From the NCBI GenBank assembly GCA_964017235.1, contig OZ024935.1, positions 2,604,001-2,668,000 of the forward strand: a stretch of 64,000 nt of DNA, written 5' to 3'. The notes below the pieces were generated by a model. The model saw nothing but the letters and a program-made list of their open reading frames with translations. It had not been told where the DNA came from and ran no database searches. The translations under genes and the position numbers were made by a program. Positions within the stretch are counted from its first letter, which is position 1; the number at the start of each line of letters is the position of its first letter. The DNA comes from Sabellastarte sp. h YS-2021 (Eukaryota > Annelida > Polychaeta > Sabellida > Sabellidae). This document shows, one piece after another, positions 52,096-63,057 of the stretch.

Positions 52096-54397
52096 CAGTT
52101 ATTGTTTAACTCAGTTCCCAAACAGACTGCTGGCCGGGAGCATCATGACAGAACAGACTTTGAACTCTTTGACTGTAAGCTTAAATGTTGTAAAACCTGC
52201 CATTTCTGTCCCCGGGCATTCGCAAAAGAAAGGAGTAAGTCCCGGGGCAACAGATTGTCATTGCATAAAACAAGAATTAAAATATGTGAACAGTGCTTCT
52301 TGTGTCACTCAATTGTCTTATGTAAATCATGCCTCATGTGCCCCAAATGTTGTTCCAAACTTGCCTGTAGGAGCCAGACTTCAAAATTTTTGGAAAACTT
52401 GGCTGGATCTGGGTGCTGGTCCCAGGGTGATTCAGATCTTAAAACAGGGTTACACGCTCCCCTTCCGGATCCGGCCACATCTCAGCAGGTCCCCCACTGT
52501 CGTAAGCTGTTATGTCAATCCTCACAGGAACAGCTACCTGTTGGAGGCATTACATCAGCTTATAGACAAAAACGCTGTAGAGTTAGTACACAACCAAAAT
52601 TCTCTGGGGTTTTTCAACAGATTGTTTCTGGTCCCCAAGCCAAACAACAAATGGAGACCGATTCTGGACTTAAGCAAATTGAATCTGTTCCTGAAGGTGG
52701 GAAAATTCAAAATGGAGACTCCGGAAACTATCAGAACATCCCTCCGACAAGGGGAGTGGATTACGTCGGTAGATTTCAGGGATGCCTACTTCCATATCCC
52801 AATACAGGACCAGTCCAGGAAATACCTCAGATTTCATGTACAAGGTCAGACATACCAATTCAGAGCATTGCCCTTCGGACTGTCCACAGCTCCCATGGAG
52901 TTCACTATTTTAGTCAAAGAAGTGAAGCTAATGGCCATGCGCAAGGGTATAAGGATCCACCAGTACCTAGACGACTGGTTGGTAAGGGCAGAATCATACA
53001 CTACCTGCCACCGACACACACAGATGTTAGTAGAAATGTGTCTGGAACTGGGTTGGCTCGTGAATACAGAGAAGTCGGAGCTGGAACCAAAGCAGGTTTT
53101 CAATTTTGTAGGTTACCAGTTCGACCTCAAGTCCGGCCGGGTCAGACCAACTCCGGACCGATGGGAGAGTCTCCAAGAGAAAATTCAAGCTCTCTTGCTT
53201 CTACCGGCCTGTCCGGTCCGGCAATTCATGTCTCTCATAGGCCTGCTGACAGCCACGGAAAAACAGGTTCACTTAGGCCGCCTACACATGAGACCCATTC
53301 AATGGCATCTCAAAAACAATTGGAGAGTACCAGAATCACTGGAAAAATTCATTCCTCTACCAAAGTCACTCCACCCACACTTACAGTGGTGGCTGGAGGA
53401 GAGCAACGTGTTACAAGGCCAACCACTACACCCCATAAGACATGCTCTGCAAGTCTTTACAGACGCATCAAAAGAAGGGTGGGGCGCTCACTTAAACGAA
53501 TTCACGGCAAGGGGCTCTTGGTCGGTTCCGGAAAGCAAGTTGCACATAAACTATCTGGAACTAAAAGCAGTCTTCCTTGCACTAAGAGAGTTCCAAAATC
53601 TCTGCGTAGGCAGAATAGTTCTGGTAGCAACCGACAATACTACAGTGGTAGCCTACATAAACAAGGAAGGAGGCATGAGGTCGGGCCCGCTTTGTGCCCT
53701 ACTGTGGAGAATATTGACCTGGTGCTCCCAACGTCAAGTGACTCTAAAAGCCCGACACATTCCAGGCCGTCTGAACGTAATAGCGGACAAGCTATCCAGA
53801 CTAGGGCAGACCATCCAGACGGAATGGTCCCTCCTTCCAGAAATTTTTCACAGGATTTGCAACCTATGGCACCGACCTCAGATAGATCTGTTTGCCACGA
53901 GGTTCAACCACAAGTTACCTCAATTTGTCTCTCCAGTACCGGACCCCTTGGCAGTAGCAGTAGATGCTCTCACCTTGCCATGGGAGAATCTAGATGCATA
54001 CGCCTTTCCACCGACGGCCATGTTAGGCAAGGTGGTGGAGAAGCTCCAAAATTCCCCTTGCAAGAGGCTAATTCTGATTGCCCCGGGGTGGCCCAACATG
54101 CCTTGGTTTTGGGACTTGGTGACCATGTCCAGTCAGGTCCCTCTCAGCCTGCCCAACCTGTCCAACCTGTTGACACAGCCCTTCAATCAGATCCCTCACA
54201 GGAATCTCACAAATCTCAATCTTCATGCATGGCTCCTAGAGCCACAGCAATCAAAGAGCAGGGTTTCTCTGAAGCAGTGGCAGCGCGAATTGAGGCTCCG
54301 CAAAGAAGATCAACCAGATCAGTCTATGAGGCAAAGTGGGCCATTTTTACAAAGTGGTGCGTCATCAATCAGGTGGACTTCAGGTCACCACCTGTGA
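52067..54397 (+). CDS. DIRS reverse transcriptase - RNase H - methyltransferase-like protein
   Basis: The open frame starts on GTG; the first ATG is at 52145. Residues about 100-370 are the reverse transcriptase (KPNNKWRPILDLSKLN, SVDFRDAYFHIPI, RALPFGLSTAP, and catalytic YLDD near residue 300). Residues about 460-580 are RNase H (VFTDASKEGWGA, LELKAVFLAL, ATDNTTVVAYIN, DKLSR). Residues about 600-700 match the DIRS DNA-methyltransferase-like domain (QIDLFATRFN, DAYAFPP, LIAPGWPNMPWFWDL). The end overlaps the recombinase domain in another frame. All core motifs are intact. Confidence 0.92.
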   Translation: MPRASSHINDSYCLTQFPNRLLAGSIMTEQTLNSLTVSLNVVKPAISVPGHSQKKGVSPGATDCHCIKQELKYVNSASCVTQLSYVNHASCAPNVVPNLPVGARLQNFWKTWLDLGAGPRVIQILKQGYTLPFRIRPHLSRSPTVVSCYVNPHRNSYLLEALHQLIDKNAVELVHNQNSLGFFNRLFLVPKPNNKWRPILDLSKLNLFLKVGKFKMETPETIRTSLRQGEWITSVDFRDAYFHIPIQDQSRKYLRFHVQGQTYQFRALPFGLSTAPMEFTILVKEVKLMAMRKGIRIHQYLDDWLVRAESYTTCHRHTQMLVEMCLELGWLVNTEKSELEPKQVFNFVGYQFDLKSGRVRPTPDRWESLQEKIQALLLLPACPVRQFMSLIGLLTATEKQVHLGRLHMRPIQWHLKNNWRVPESLEKFIPLPKSLHPHLQWWLEESNVLQGQPLHPIRHALQVFTDASKEGWGAHLNEFTARGSWSVPESKLHINYLELKAVFLALREFQNLCVGRIVLVATDNTTVVAYINKEGGMRSGPLCALLWRILTWCSQRQVTLKARHIPGRLNVIADKLSRLGQTIQTEWSLLPEIFHRICNLWHRPQIDLFATRFNHKLPQFVSPVPDPLAVAVDALTLPWENLDAYAFPPTAMLGKVVEKLQNSPCKRLILIAPGWPNMPWFWDLVTMSSQVPLSLPNLSNLLTQPFNQIPHRNLTNLNLHAWLLEPQQSKSRVSLKQWQRELRLRKEDQPDQSMRQSGPFLQSGASSIRWTSGHHL

Positions 54398-55257
54398 AGT
54401 CGGTAGCAAACTTCTTATTGCATCTTTTTGAGGTCAAGAAGTTGCAACCTAGTACTATTGATGGTTACAGGTCTGCCATTGCTGATAAACTGGGTAATAC
54501 CCAAGTTAATATCAGCAAGGATGAAAATCTCACTCGTCTCCTGGAAAGTTTCCACAGAGACAGACCCAAAGGGCGGAGAGGAATACCCTCTTGGAACCTT
54601 TCTCTGGTTTTACACCAGTTGACAAAGGCCCCTTTTGAACCCCTTAGGGAGGCATCGCTAAAGCACCTGACGTTCAAAACTGTCTTCCTTCTGGCTTTGG
54701 GTTCTGGGAAAAGGAGGAGTGAGATCCACGCTTGGCAACATAAAAATATCAGACACCAGGCTGATTGGTCCAAAGTGTCCCTGTTTCCATCTCCCAGCTT
54801 TCTTTCCAAGAACCAGCTGGCCAAGGAGGGTCCAGAGAGTGTTGCTCCAGTGGTCATACCAGCTCTGGCCCCTACTCTGGATAGGTCCCTCAAACCTGAT
54901 AGATCCCTCTGTCCGATCAGAGCCTTGCGCTACTATTTGGACAGGACCTCAACCATCAGGCAGGGAAAAGAATTAGTTTTTGTCTCCTTCAAGAAAGGCT
55001 TCGACAAGGACATTCCTCCTGCCACTATCTCCTCCTGGATCAAACAGACTGTGATCCTATGCTATGAGCTCTCTGATCACCACGCCCATACCCTGCATCA
55101 AGTTAAAGCTCATGATGTTAGGGCCTTTGCTGCCTCTAAGGCCTTCCAGTCAGGAGTTTCCTTAGAACAGATACTGGCAGCCTGTCACTGGAAATCCCAT
55201 AACACCTTCACACAGTTTTATCTGAAGGATGTGGCTTGGGCCGACTCAGAGCTCTAA
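52102..55257 (+). CDS. DIRS tyrosine recombinase ORF (recombinase in the last third)
   Basis: The frame is open for 1051 codons from TTG. The recombinase is residues about 715-1045 (from EQGFSEAVAARIEAPQRRST, about 54250). Catalytic positions are visible: R in GSGKRRSEIHAW, HxxR in KAHDVRAFAAS, HW in ACHWKSHNT, and the nucleophile Y in FTQFYL. It replaces an integrase and acts on a circular DNA. The first 700 codons overlap the RT frame. They may be translated in part: a cysteine-rich segment (CCKTCHFC, CEQCFLCH, CKSCLMCPKCC) lies at about 52180-52360, before the RT core. How this ORF is started is not visible. Confidence 0.85.
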   Translation: MFNSVPKQTAGREHHDRTDFELFDCKLKCCKTCHFCPRAFAKERSKSRGNRLSLHKTRIKICEQCFLCHSIVLCKSCLMCPKCCSKLACRSQTSKFLENLAGSGCWSQGDSDLKTGLHAPLPDPATSQQVPHCRKLLCQSSQEQLPVGGITSAYRQKRCRVSTQPKFSGVFQQIVSGPQAKQQMETDSGLKQIESVPEGGKIQNGDSGNYQNIPPTRGVDYVGRFQGCLLPYPNTGPVQEIPQISCTRSDIPIQSIALRTVHSSHGVHYFSQRSEANGHAQGYKDPPVPRRLVGKGRIIHYLPPTHTDVSRNVSGTGLAREYREVGAGTKAGFQFCRLPVRPQVRPGQTNSGPMGESPRENSSSLASTGLSGPAIHVSHRPADSHGKTGSLRPPTHETHSMASQKQLESTRITGKIHSSTKVTPPTLTVVAGGEQRVTRPTTTPHKTCSASLYRRIKRRVGRSLKRIHGKGLLVGSGKQVAHKLSGTKSSLPCTKRVPKSLRRQNSSGSNRQYYSGSLHKQGRRHEVGPALCPTVENIDLVLPTSSDSKSPTHSRPSERNSGQAIQTRADHPDGMVPPSRNFSQDLQPMAPTSDRSVCHEVQPQVTSICLSSTGPLGSSSRCSHLAMGESRCIRLSTDGHVRQGGGEAPKFPLQEANSDCPGVAQHALVLGLGDHVQSGPSQPAQPVQPVDTALQSDPSQESHKSQSSCMAPRATAIKEQGFSEAVAARIEAPQRRSTRSVYEAKWAIFTKWCVINQVDFRSPPVKSVANFLLHLFEVKKLQPSTIDGYRSAIADKLGNTQVNISKDENLTRLLESFHRDRPKGRRGIPSWNLSLVLHQLTKAPFEPLREASLKHLTFKTVFLLALGSGKRRSEIHAWQHKNIRHQADWSKVSLFPSPSFLSKNQLAKEGPESVAPVVIPALAPTLDRSLKPDRSLCPIRALRYYLDRTSTIRQGKELVFVSFKKGFDKDIPPATISSWIKQTVILCYELSDHHAHTLHQVKAHDVRAFAASKAFQSGVSLEQILAACHWKSHNTFTQFYLKDVAWADSEL

Positions 55258-55339
55258 AAAAAATTGGACGTACTTCCTTAGGGAGGCTAAATCTATGGGA
55301 CTGAACTCTCTCTCTCTCTCTTCCCCTACCTCAGAGCAG

Positions 55340-55430
55340 GTCTGTTAAACAAAAGGGGGGGGGGGGGAGTACATGGTCGACTCTGACGGTTAGTCTCCGG
55401 ATAACCGTATGATGATATTCGACCATAGCC
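55340..55430 (+). other. DIRS 3' region: G run and hairpin
   Basis: A G run of about 14 is followed by a long hairpin. ATGGTCGA (55373-55380) pairs with TCGACCAT (near 55420), and GGTTA pairs with TAACC inside. It lies after the recombinase stop and may shape the 3' end of the RNA. Confidence 0.6.
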
Positions 55431-55532
55431 TGAAGGTTTACCCAGGCTTAGAAAATTGTCATTGAATGTGATATGAGTTCAAACGAGTGTTAGTCCCTAG
55501 TAACTTACCCGCCGACCAAGCGGTAGTTATTC

Positions 55533-55629
55533 AGCTATTGTCCATTGGATAGGATGTATTAACGCAATAAAATTGCAAATTTAATAAGTAAATTAAATTT
55601 TTATAAGTTAATACCCTATCCAATGGACA
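55533..55629. repeat. DIRS right inverted repeat / likely internal complementary region
   Basis: 55533-55572 is the perfect inverse of the left terminal repeat. After 35 AT-rich bases, 55608-55629 (TTAATACCCTATCCAATGGA...) repeats the core of the left repeat in direct orientation with a 2-base deletion. A complement of the left end followed by a complement of the right end is what the internal complementary region of DIRS elements is. Confidence 0.7.
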
Positions 55630-55689
55630 CACAAGACCCTCCCAGACCGACCCCGCTTTTCAGTTACTAGGGTCATCCCGTAGGTCTAG

Positions 55690-57020
55690 GCAACGAAATA
55701 GTTTGTCCGGGCTGTATCTCAGAAACCGTAAGGTGTAGGAAGTTGATACTTGGTAGGGACATTGGTTAGGGGGTGTAGCTGTGCAACGTCACGGTCTGAC
55801 CTTGATTTGACCTTTGACCTTGCCGTAGTGACCTTGAGTTTGAAAATCTTGTCCAGGCTATATCTCGGAAACTGTAAGGTGTAGGAAGTTGATACTTGGT
55901 AGGGACATTGGTTAGGGGGTGTAGTTGTGCAACGTCATAGTCTGACCTTGATTTGACCTTTGACCTTGCTGAAGTGACCTTGACCTATAAAATCTTGTCC
56001 GGGCTCTATCTCGGAAACCGTAAGGTGTAGGAAGTTGATACTTGGTAGGGATATTGGTTAGGTGGTGTAGGTGTGCAACGTCATGGTCTGACCTTGATTT
56101 GACCTTTGACCTTGCCGTAGTGACCTTGACCTATAAAATGTTCTCCGGGCTATATCTCGGAAACTGTAAGGCTTGGGAAGTTGATATTTGGTAGGGACAT
56201 TGGTTAGGGGGTGTAGGTGTGCAACGTCATGGTTTGACCTTGGTTTGACCTTTGACCTTTCCGTAGTGACCTTGACCTATAAAATGTTGTCCGGGCTATA
56301 TCTCAGAAACCATAAGGTGTAGGAAGTTGATACGTGGTACGGATATTGGTTAGGGGGTGTAGGTGTGCAACGTCATGGTGTGACCTTGATTTGACCTGTG
56401 ATCTTGCCGTAGTGGCCTTGACCAATAAAATCTTGTCCAGGCTATATCTCAGAAACCGTAAGGTGTAGGAAGTTGATACTTGGTAGGGATATTGCTTAGG
56501 GGGTGTAGGTGTGCAGCGTCATGGTCTGATCTTGATTTGACCTTTGACCTTGCCGTAGTGACCTTGACCTATAAAATGTTGTCTGGGCTATATCTCAGAA
56601 ACCGCAAAGTGCAGGAAGTTGATACTTGGTAGGGATATTGATTGGGGGGTGTAGGTGTGCAACGTCATGGTCTGACCTTGATTTGACCTTTAACCTTGCT
56701 GTAGTGACCTTGACCTATAAAATATTGTCCGGGCTTTATCTCGGAAACTGTTAGGTGCAGGAAGTTGATACTTGGTAGAGACATTGGCTAGGGGGTGTAG
56801 GTGTGCAGCATCATGGTCTGACCTTGATTTGACCTTTGACCTTGCCATAGTGACCTTGACCTATAAAATGGTCAGGGCTGTATCTCGGAAACCGTAAGGT
56901 GTAGGAAGTTGATACTTGGTAGGGACATTGGTTATTGGCTATAGGTGTGTATTATCATGGTGTGACCTTAATTTGACCTTTTACCTTGCCGTAGTGACCT
57001 TGACCTTTAAAATCTTGTTG
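55690..57020. repeat. 146-bp satellite, nine units, with nuclear-receptor half-sites
   Basis: AAGTTGATAC marks fall at 55740, 55886, 56032, 56178, 56324, 56470 and 56616, exactly 146 apart, then near 56760 and 56906. Each unit carries TTTGACCTTTGACCTTGCC and TGACCTTGACCTATAAAAT. On the minus strand these read AGGTCA-A-AGGTCA (a DR1) and TCAAGGTCA (extended half-site). It begins about 60 bases after the DIRS repeat and ends in an AAT microsatellite (57037-57057). Confidence 0.9.
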
Positions 57021-59804
57021 CACCTTTGGGTCTGTCTTAATAATAATAATAATAATAAACCATAATTCGGAAGATTGCAGGTGTATATAAAGAGTGTTGA
57101 ATTTTAGTTTACTGATTAATGCTGTCATCTTGTCATTGAATTATCTTGTTTTAATACTTCATCTTTATACGCATTATCTTTCTTTTAAACATTATTTCTC
57201 CATTTAAACATTGTTTGGACCTTTATATAACTGACAGTGCTCTGAAAGTATCCTGAAGTTTGTACTGGTACAGTACTTCTATATCTCATGGTGTTGAAAA
57301 TATTTCCCAAGGCTGTGGGGTACGGGCATCTCTGATGCTATTTTTACATTTGTCATTGATAGAGTTGACATACTGTAGTTAAGCGGCCCGTCAGGGACGC
57401 TTATTTGTTTTCACCGAAGTTCGACTGATCACCGCCGCCGTTGCCGGATTATGGTCTCCCCTTGAATAACTTTTTAGCCTTTCAAATTTTTCTTTCCTTC
57501 TTATCTTTCTTTAAAACTATAGGGGTGGGAAAATTTTTTGGGATACTTTGCGCAGACCTTAAGCTTTACTTAAGGTAACCTTAAGCATAACTCGAAAACA
57601 CCCCGTCATCGCGTTTCGGAAAAAAACACACACACCTGTGCTATAAAATTTATCTGGTACATTCTAGACCAAATTTCCAAGGTCGGAAAGGATTTTCTCA
57701 TCAATCGCACCATAGATACCTGAATGGGAGGCGTTTTATTTTTGTAAATTTTTGAAAAATGGGTACTTGGTCTGTATCTCAAAAACGGTTAGGATTTCGG
57801 CGTTTTGTTGGAATAACTTATTCAGCTACTTTTTGATAATCTTTCACATGCCGAAGTTTTAGCTCTGTATCTGCAAACTTAAGGTCACCTTAATGACCAA
57901 AACGTGGGTTTTAACCCTCCAGTTCACTTAGTTTTCCACACTTTTCAACCAATCTTGCCATATATATTAAGATTCACCAAAGGATTATCCTGACTTTATG
58001 GTGACCTTAAACTGTTAATATTATTAGGGCTATGGCCCCCCTAAAGTCATCAAATTGGAATAAAATTGTCTGGCCTGTTATTTTTCCATCTTTTTAAAAA
58101 TCTAACATATATTGATATTGAGGTACATCAAAAGAACACTCTTACTACCTTATGATTCAAATATTAATAATGTTAGGGCCATCTTAAACTTAAAATGTAG
58201 AGTTTTTCAGCCCTAAGCTTAGTTAATGTGTACATTTTTCAAATAAAACATGCGACATTGATAAAGGTTGGCAGAAAGGACATTCTGCTTTTATGGTCAC
58301 CTTAAAGTCCCAATATCAATGAAGTTATGGTCACTTTTCAGTGAAAAAAGGAAGTTTTCGGCCTCCAGCTATCTTATTGTTCAACTCACCTCAGCTAAAC
58401 TTTGTACACTTATAAAGGATGACAAAAGGGACATTCTCATTTTATGGTCACCTTAAAGTTGCAATATGGATGAAGTTATGGTCACCTTGCAGTGAAATTA
58501 TGGAGTTTTTAATCTCCAGCTATCGTATTGTTCAGCAGAGCTCAGTTAAATTTTGTACACTTTTAAAGATGATATTAGGGACATTCTTATTTTCTTTCCA
58601 CCTTGGAGTTCCAATACAAGTACAGTCATGGCCATATTGACGTGAAAATGAGGATTTTCAGCCCCTAACTGATTTACTGTTCAGTAACATCAGTTTAACT
58701 TGACATTGATTATACTAAAGTAAGATTTTGTATAACATTTCACTTAAAATTCCTGTACTTAAGAGGCTTTGGCCATCTTAACATGATAAATATATACTTC
58801 TTACTCCCTCCTCATTTATTTTAACACTTTTTAAAACCACACCTGGCATATGTATGCTTAAAAATATTTATGCTGTCTGGCAAACCTAATCTCTTAGTGT
58901 TTATGAAGTTATGACATCTTCAAAGAAAAAAATGAGCTATTTATGATGCACTGATGTGGTTATTAACATATTGCAACTGATCAGTGTCCACATAATATAA
59001 ATTCCCAATTTTAGGCAGATTAAAAAAACACATTCTTCTGATTCCATTCTTTTGGAATTGTGGGGATATAACTTTTCCTTTTTGGAAAAAAAAGCTTCAA
59101 TTGATTCAACTTTTGTTTTGTAGAAGGAGTTGATGATCTAGCTACTTGTTCACATAGACTATATAAATTGGTCAAATGTATACACCTGACTTCTTTCACA
59201 ATATAAGATGCTTGAAAAAAACACTTTCTCATAAACAGTTTTTCTTGTACAGCATTTTATGTATCTCCAGCTGAGTGGAAATGAATGACTTGTCCTTTTC
59301 TTCTTCCTCCCCAACTCTGTATTTGCTTTGGGGTGATATCTATCAAAAGGCACATACATGGAAAGTCTTTCTGTGCAGAAGAACCCCCCCAACTCCCCTT
59401 TAGTGCACACAAAAAGCAAGTGGAAAAAAGAATGGCCTCAGTGGGGGAAGTGGGGAGGTTCATGGAGGGAGATGATAGATAGATATATATATATGTGTGT
59501 GTGAAGCAAAAGTGGAACAAAAAAAAGTGGAATATTTATGCTGTTCTTTCAAATGTATATTGTTTTCTTTTCTTTTACTTTCTTCCATTTCACTTAGACT
59601 TCTACATTTAATTAATTTTAGCTCAAGTGGGAAATGAATTTGTGAAACTTTAATGCATTCAAATTCTTGAAGTGATGCACTAAATCACTTATAACTTGAA
59701 AAGTATTGCGTTCACAGCATTTTGTTAAAATGTGTTATTAGGCTACTTTTTCCACAGCTACAACAAGTCCAGTAACTTGTTTGGTCTTAATTTTGTGCAT
59801 TATT
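57021..59804. other. Non-coding region with a family-4 Helentron-like start and ~150-bp repeats
   Basis: At 57380-57403, after T, TAAGCGGCCCG and GGGACGCTTA form a hairpin, then ACCGCCGCCGTTGCCGG follows, as at the start of family 1. About four units with TATGGTCACCTTAAAGT, CTCCAGCTATC and TTTGTACACTT follow (58250-58700, about 152 bases apart). They resemble the 3' part of family 1. No 3' end was found. One 155-bp satellite unit lies at about 59650-59790. No gene is seen. Confidence 0.5.
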
Positions 59805-62800
59805 ATATCCCCAGACGAAAGTCGGGGATATATTGGATTCAGGTCCGTCGCGCCGCCGCCGCCGCCGCCGCCGTAGAAATTTCCTTGTGGACGCGATAAC
59901 TCAAAAACAAATTAATATTTTTTTTTCAAACTTGGTACACATGTTAAGGGTGCCCAAAGGAAGATCCCTATTTTAAGGTGACCTTAAACTCCCAGTAAAA
60001 AAGAACTTATGGCCACCTTAAGGTCAGAAATTGCACTTTTGGCCACTTAGAGCCCTGTAGGTCACAAACTATGATGCTGGCTGAAATTTTACCTGACAAC
60101 ACATTAATATGTTCTTAGTACATGTGCCGAAAATCATGACTTTAAGTTGAGGAGAAAATTGTGTTTGAGGCCCATAAATACCCCCACTTAGGGATTTTTT
60201 GCTATACTTTACACATATTTTGCCCTATAATTTGGAAGTGATAATTCTGATGAGTCTCAAACTGCGCTAGGTATAACTTTGATATGTAATCCTTGTCTGT
60301 AGAAAATTTTAGGGCTGTAGGTTTACCCAAAGGGGTCGACTTAAGGTCTCAAAAGTGCCCACAGAGACCCAATTTATGCACTTTTTGCCACTTTCAAGCA
60401 CTGTAGCTTTCAAACTATGTCTCTCATCTAAGTTAAATATCATCTGGGAATATATCTATGTGTTTTCTTATATGTGCCCCAACATTTAGGCCTTTAATAG
60501 ACAGTTAACCTGTGTATCAGGACCATAAACACCCACCCGAGTGACCCTTATAAGACATTTTTCACATCTTTTTCCCTGTAACTTGGAAATGGTAAGTCTG
60601 AGAAGTTTCAAACTGTATTAGATATATATTCTGTGTGTAATCTTAGTATGTAACAGATTTTAAGTCTGAAGCTTTAATTTTGAAGGTCAAGTTGAGGTCT
60701 CTAAAAGGCTCCCAAAGACCCAATATTTGGACTTTTTGCTACTTTTAAGCCCTGTGACTGTCAAACTATGTGACTGATAGAGCTCAAATCCTATCTGGGA
60801 AGATATTAGTATGTTATTTTTATATGTGCCAAAAATTAAGGCTTTAAGACATTTAACCTGTGTATGAGGACCATAAATCCCCACCCGAGTGACCATTTTT
60901 AGACATTTTTCACATATTTTTCCCTGTAACTTGGAAATGGTAAGTCTAAGAAGTTTCAAACTGTATTAGATGCATATTCTATGTGTAATCTTAGTATGTG
61001 ACAAATTTTAAGTCTGAAGCTTTAATTTGAAGGCCACATTTAGGTCTCTAGAAGGCCCCATAAAGACCCAGTATTTGGACTTTTTGCCAATTTTAAGGCC
61101 TGTGACTGTTAAACTATGTGACTGATAGAGCTGAAATCTCATCTGGGAATACATTATTATGTTCTTTTTACATGTGCCAAAAATCAAGGCTTCAAGTAGA
61201 CATTTAACCTGTGTATGAGGACCTTTAACACCCACCTGAGTGACCCTTTTAAGACATTTTTCACATATTTTGCTCTGTAACTTGGAAATGGTAAGTCTGA
61301 GAAGTTTCAAACTTTATTAGATACATATTCTATGTGTAATCTTAGTATGTAACAAATTTTAAGTCTGAAGCTTTAATTTGAAAGCCACATCGAGATCTCT
61401 AAAAGGCCCACAATGACCCAATATTTGGACTTTTTACCACCTTTAAGCCCTGTGACTGTTAAACTATGTGATTGATGGAGCTGAAATCCCATCTGGGAAT
61501 GCATTATTATGTCCTTTTTACATATGCCGAAAATCAAGGTTTTTAGTAGACATTTAACCTGTGTATGAGGGCCATAGACACTCGCCCAAGTGCCTTTTTT
61601 GACATTTTTTCCGTATTTTGCCCTGTTATTTGGAAATGCTTAGTGTGACAAGTCTTAAACTGTATTATATATGATTTTTGTTTGTTATGTATGTCCCCCC
61701 AAAAAGTTTCAGATCTGTAGTTTAATTGCTAAGGTCTCTTTAACAATTGTAAAATGCTCACAGAAACCCAATTTATGGATATTATGCCACTTTAAAGCCC
61801 AGTAACTGTCAAACTATGTGGGTTATAGAGCTGAAATCTTTGAATTTTTAAAAGGAAATGCCTGTCTATTTAAATTTTGAATATTAATAATGTTATGGCT
61901 ATCTTAGTCTTTTAAGAACTTATTTTTGTGTGTTATACCTCTGCTTGCTGAGTTTTTCACTTTTTAAAATGAAACTGGTGAAACATATTGAAGTAGACAA
62001 AATGGACACTTTAAGTGAGCTTTAAGTCCCAATATTAATGAAATTATATCCTTATGTAGTAAAACTAGGGGATTTTTAACCCTCAACTAGCCCAGTTTTA
62101 TTCAACTTGCCTCAGTTAATTTTGGCACAGCTCCTACAGTTATGAACTCATTTCAGTTGATAATCACATACTTAAAATTCTCAATTCTTTTTGTATTTGA
62201 GTACCCCTTTTATATAGATTGTTTGTTTACCATTTATGCTCAACCCACATCCCCCCACCCGGATTCCCCCCACCCACCTCTGGGACCTCCAGCTATATTG
62301 AGTGACACTAAATAAACAAAGGTATTTAATGATATCAGATGAGAAACAAAGAACTCAATGGGGTTGCAGATCTTGTGTAATAGTGAGAGAGGTGTGGAGA
62401 AGGGGTGGGGGTGGGAGGTGGTGGGCTTCATTACATATAACACAAAGGGGAGTCAGAACTGAGATTGTGTCACATATTTAGGTTGCATATATATGGACCA
62501 CATATATAGGTATAGAGGAAATGAATAACTGAAAACAATTTGCAAATTCTAAAAATAATATAATAAAATAATAATATAAATAATTTTTTTTTAAATAATA
62601 TTTTATTTGTGAACAAATATAGAAACAGATATGCGCTTTTGGGATTATGAATTTTAGAATGGACATTGAATCATCAATCATTTAAATACTTTGAAGGAAG
62701 ATTGAAAAATATGATGAGTTGAGTTAAAAATAATATTTTATTTGTCAACAAATATAGAAACAGATATGCTCTTTTGGGATTATTATTTTAGAATGGACAT

Positions 62801-63057
62801 TCAATCATCAATCATTTAAATACTTTGAAAATAGGTTTAGAGTTATCATTGCAGGAAGATTGAAAATATAATTTGAGTTATGTATTCGGCGTCTGGGGAT
62901 ACACCATCTTCCTTGGGGAGATATAAACAGAGCAGATTGATGTGCTGAAGTTCATATAATAATGGGTAATTATGTTTTAAAAAATTCCTGATCAAAACCT
63001 GTGGCGTGAGTGATGACCTGTCTGGGGATATGTTGGCGCCGAGTTGGCCCAATCTAG
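59805..63057 (+). mobile_element. Family-1 copy D
   Basis: It starts ATATCCCC after T and ends CTAG before TT. Length 3253, nearly identical to copy A, and it shares A-type variants (GAGGACCTTTAACACCC, GGTGAAACATATTGAAG). The CCG run is longer than in A. It has lost a few short pieces (for example AGCTC near 60074). The ORFs of about 60-115 residues inside are chance frames repeated in all copies. Confidence 0.9.

Larger units (their letters stand above)
49581..55629 (+). mobile_element. DIRS-type tyrosine-recombinase retrotransposon
   Basis: A 40-bp sequence at 49581-49620 is repeated exactly in inverse at 55533-55572. The ORFs are Gag-like (49897-52095), RT/RNase H/methyltransferase-like (52067-54397) and tyrosine recombinase (end of 52102-55257), which is the DIRS set. 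There is no integrase, no protease and no target duplication. A second, direct copy of the repeat core lies at 55608-55629, so 55533-55629 can be read as the internal complementary region of DIRS elements. In that case the true right terminal repeat was not found. All frames are open, so the insertion is young. Confidence 0.92.

Noticed and set aside
8977-63057. Classical Helitrons (insertion between A and T)
   Set aside because: Some ends (CTAG) look like Helitrons, and an A|T reading of family 1 is possible. But the nested copy B shows insertion in a pure T run, and the subterminal inverted repeats fit Helentrons better.
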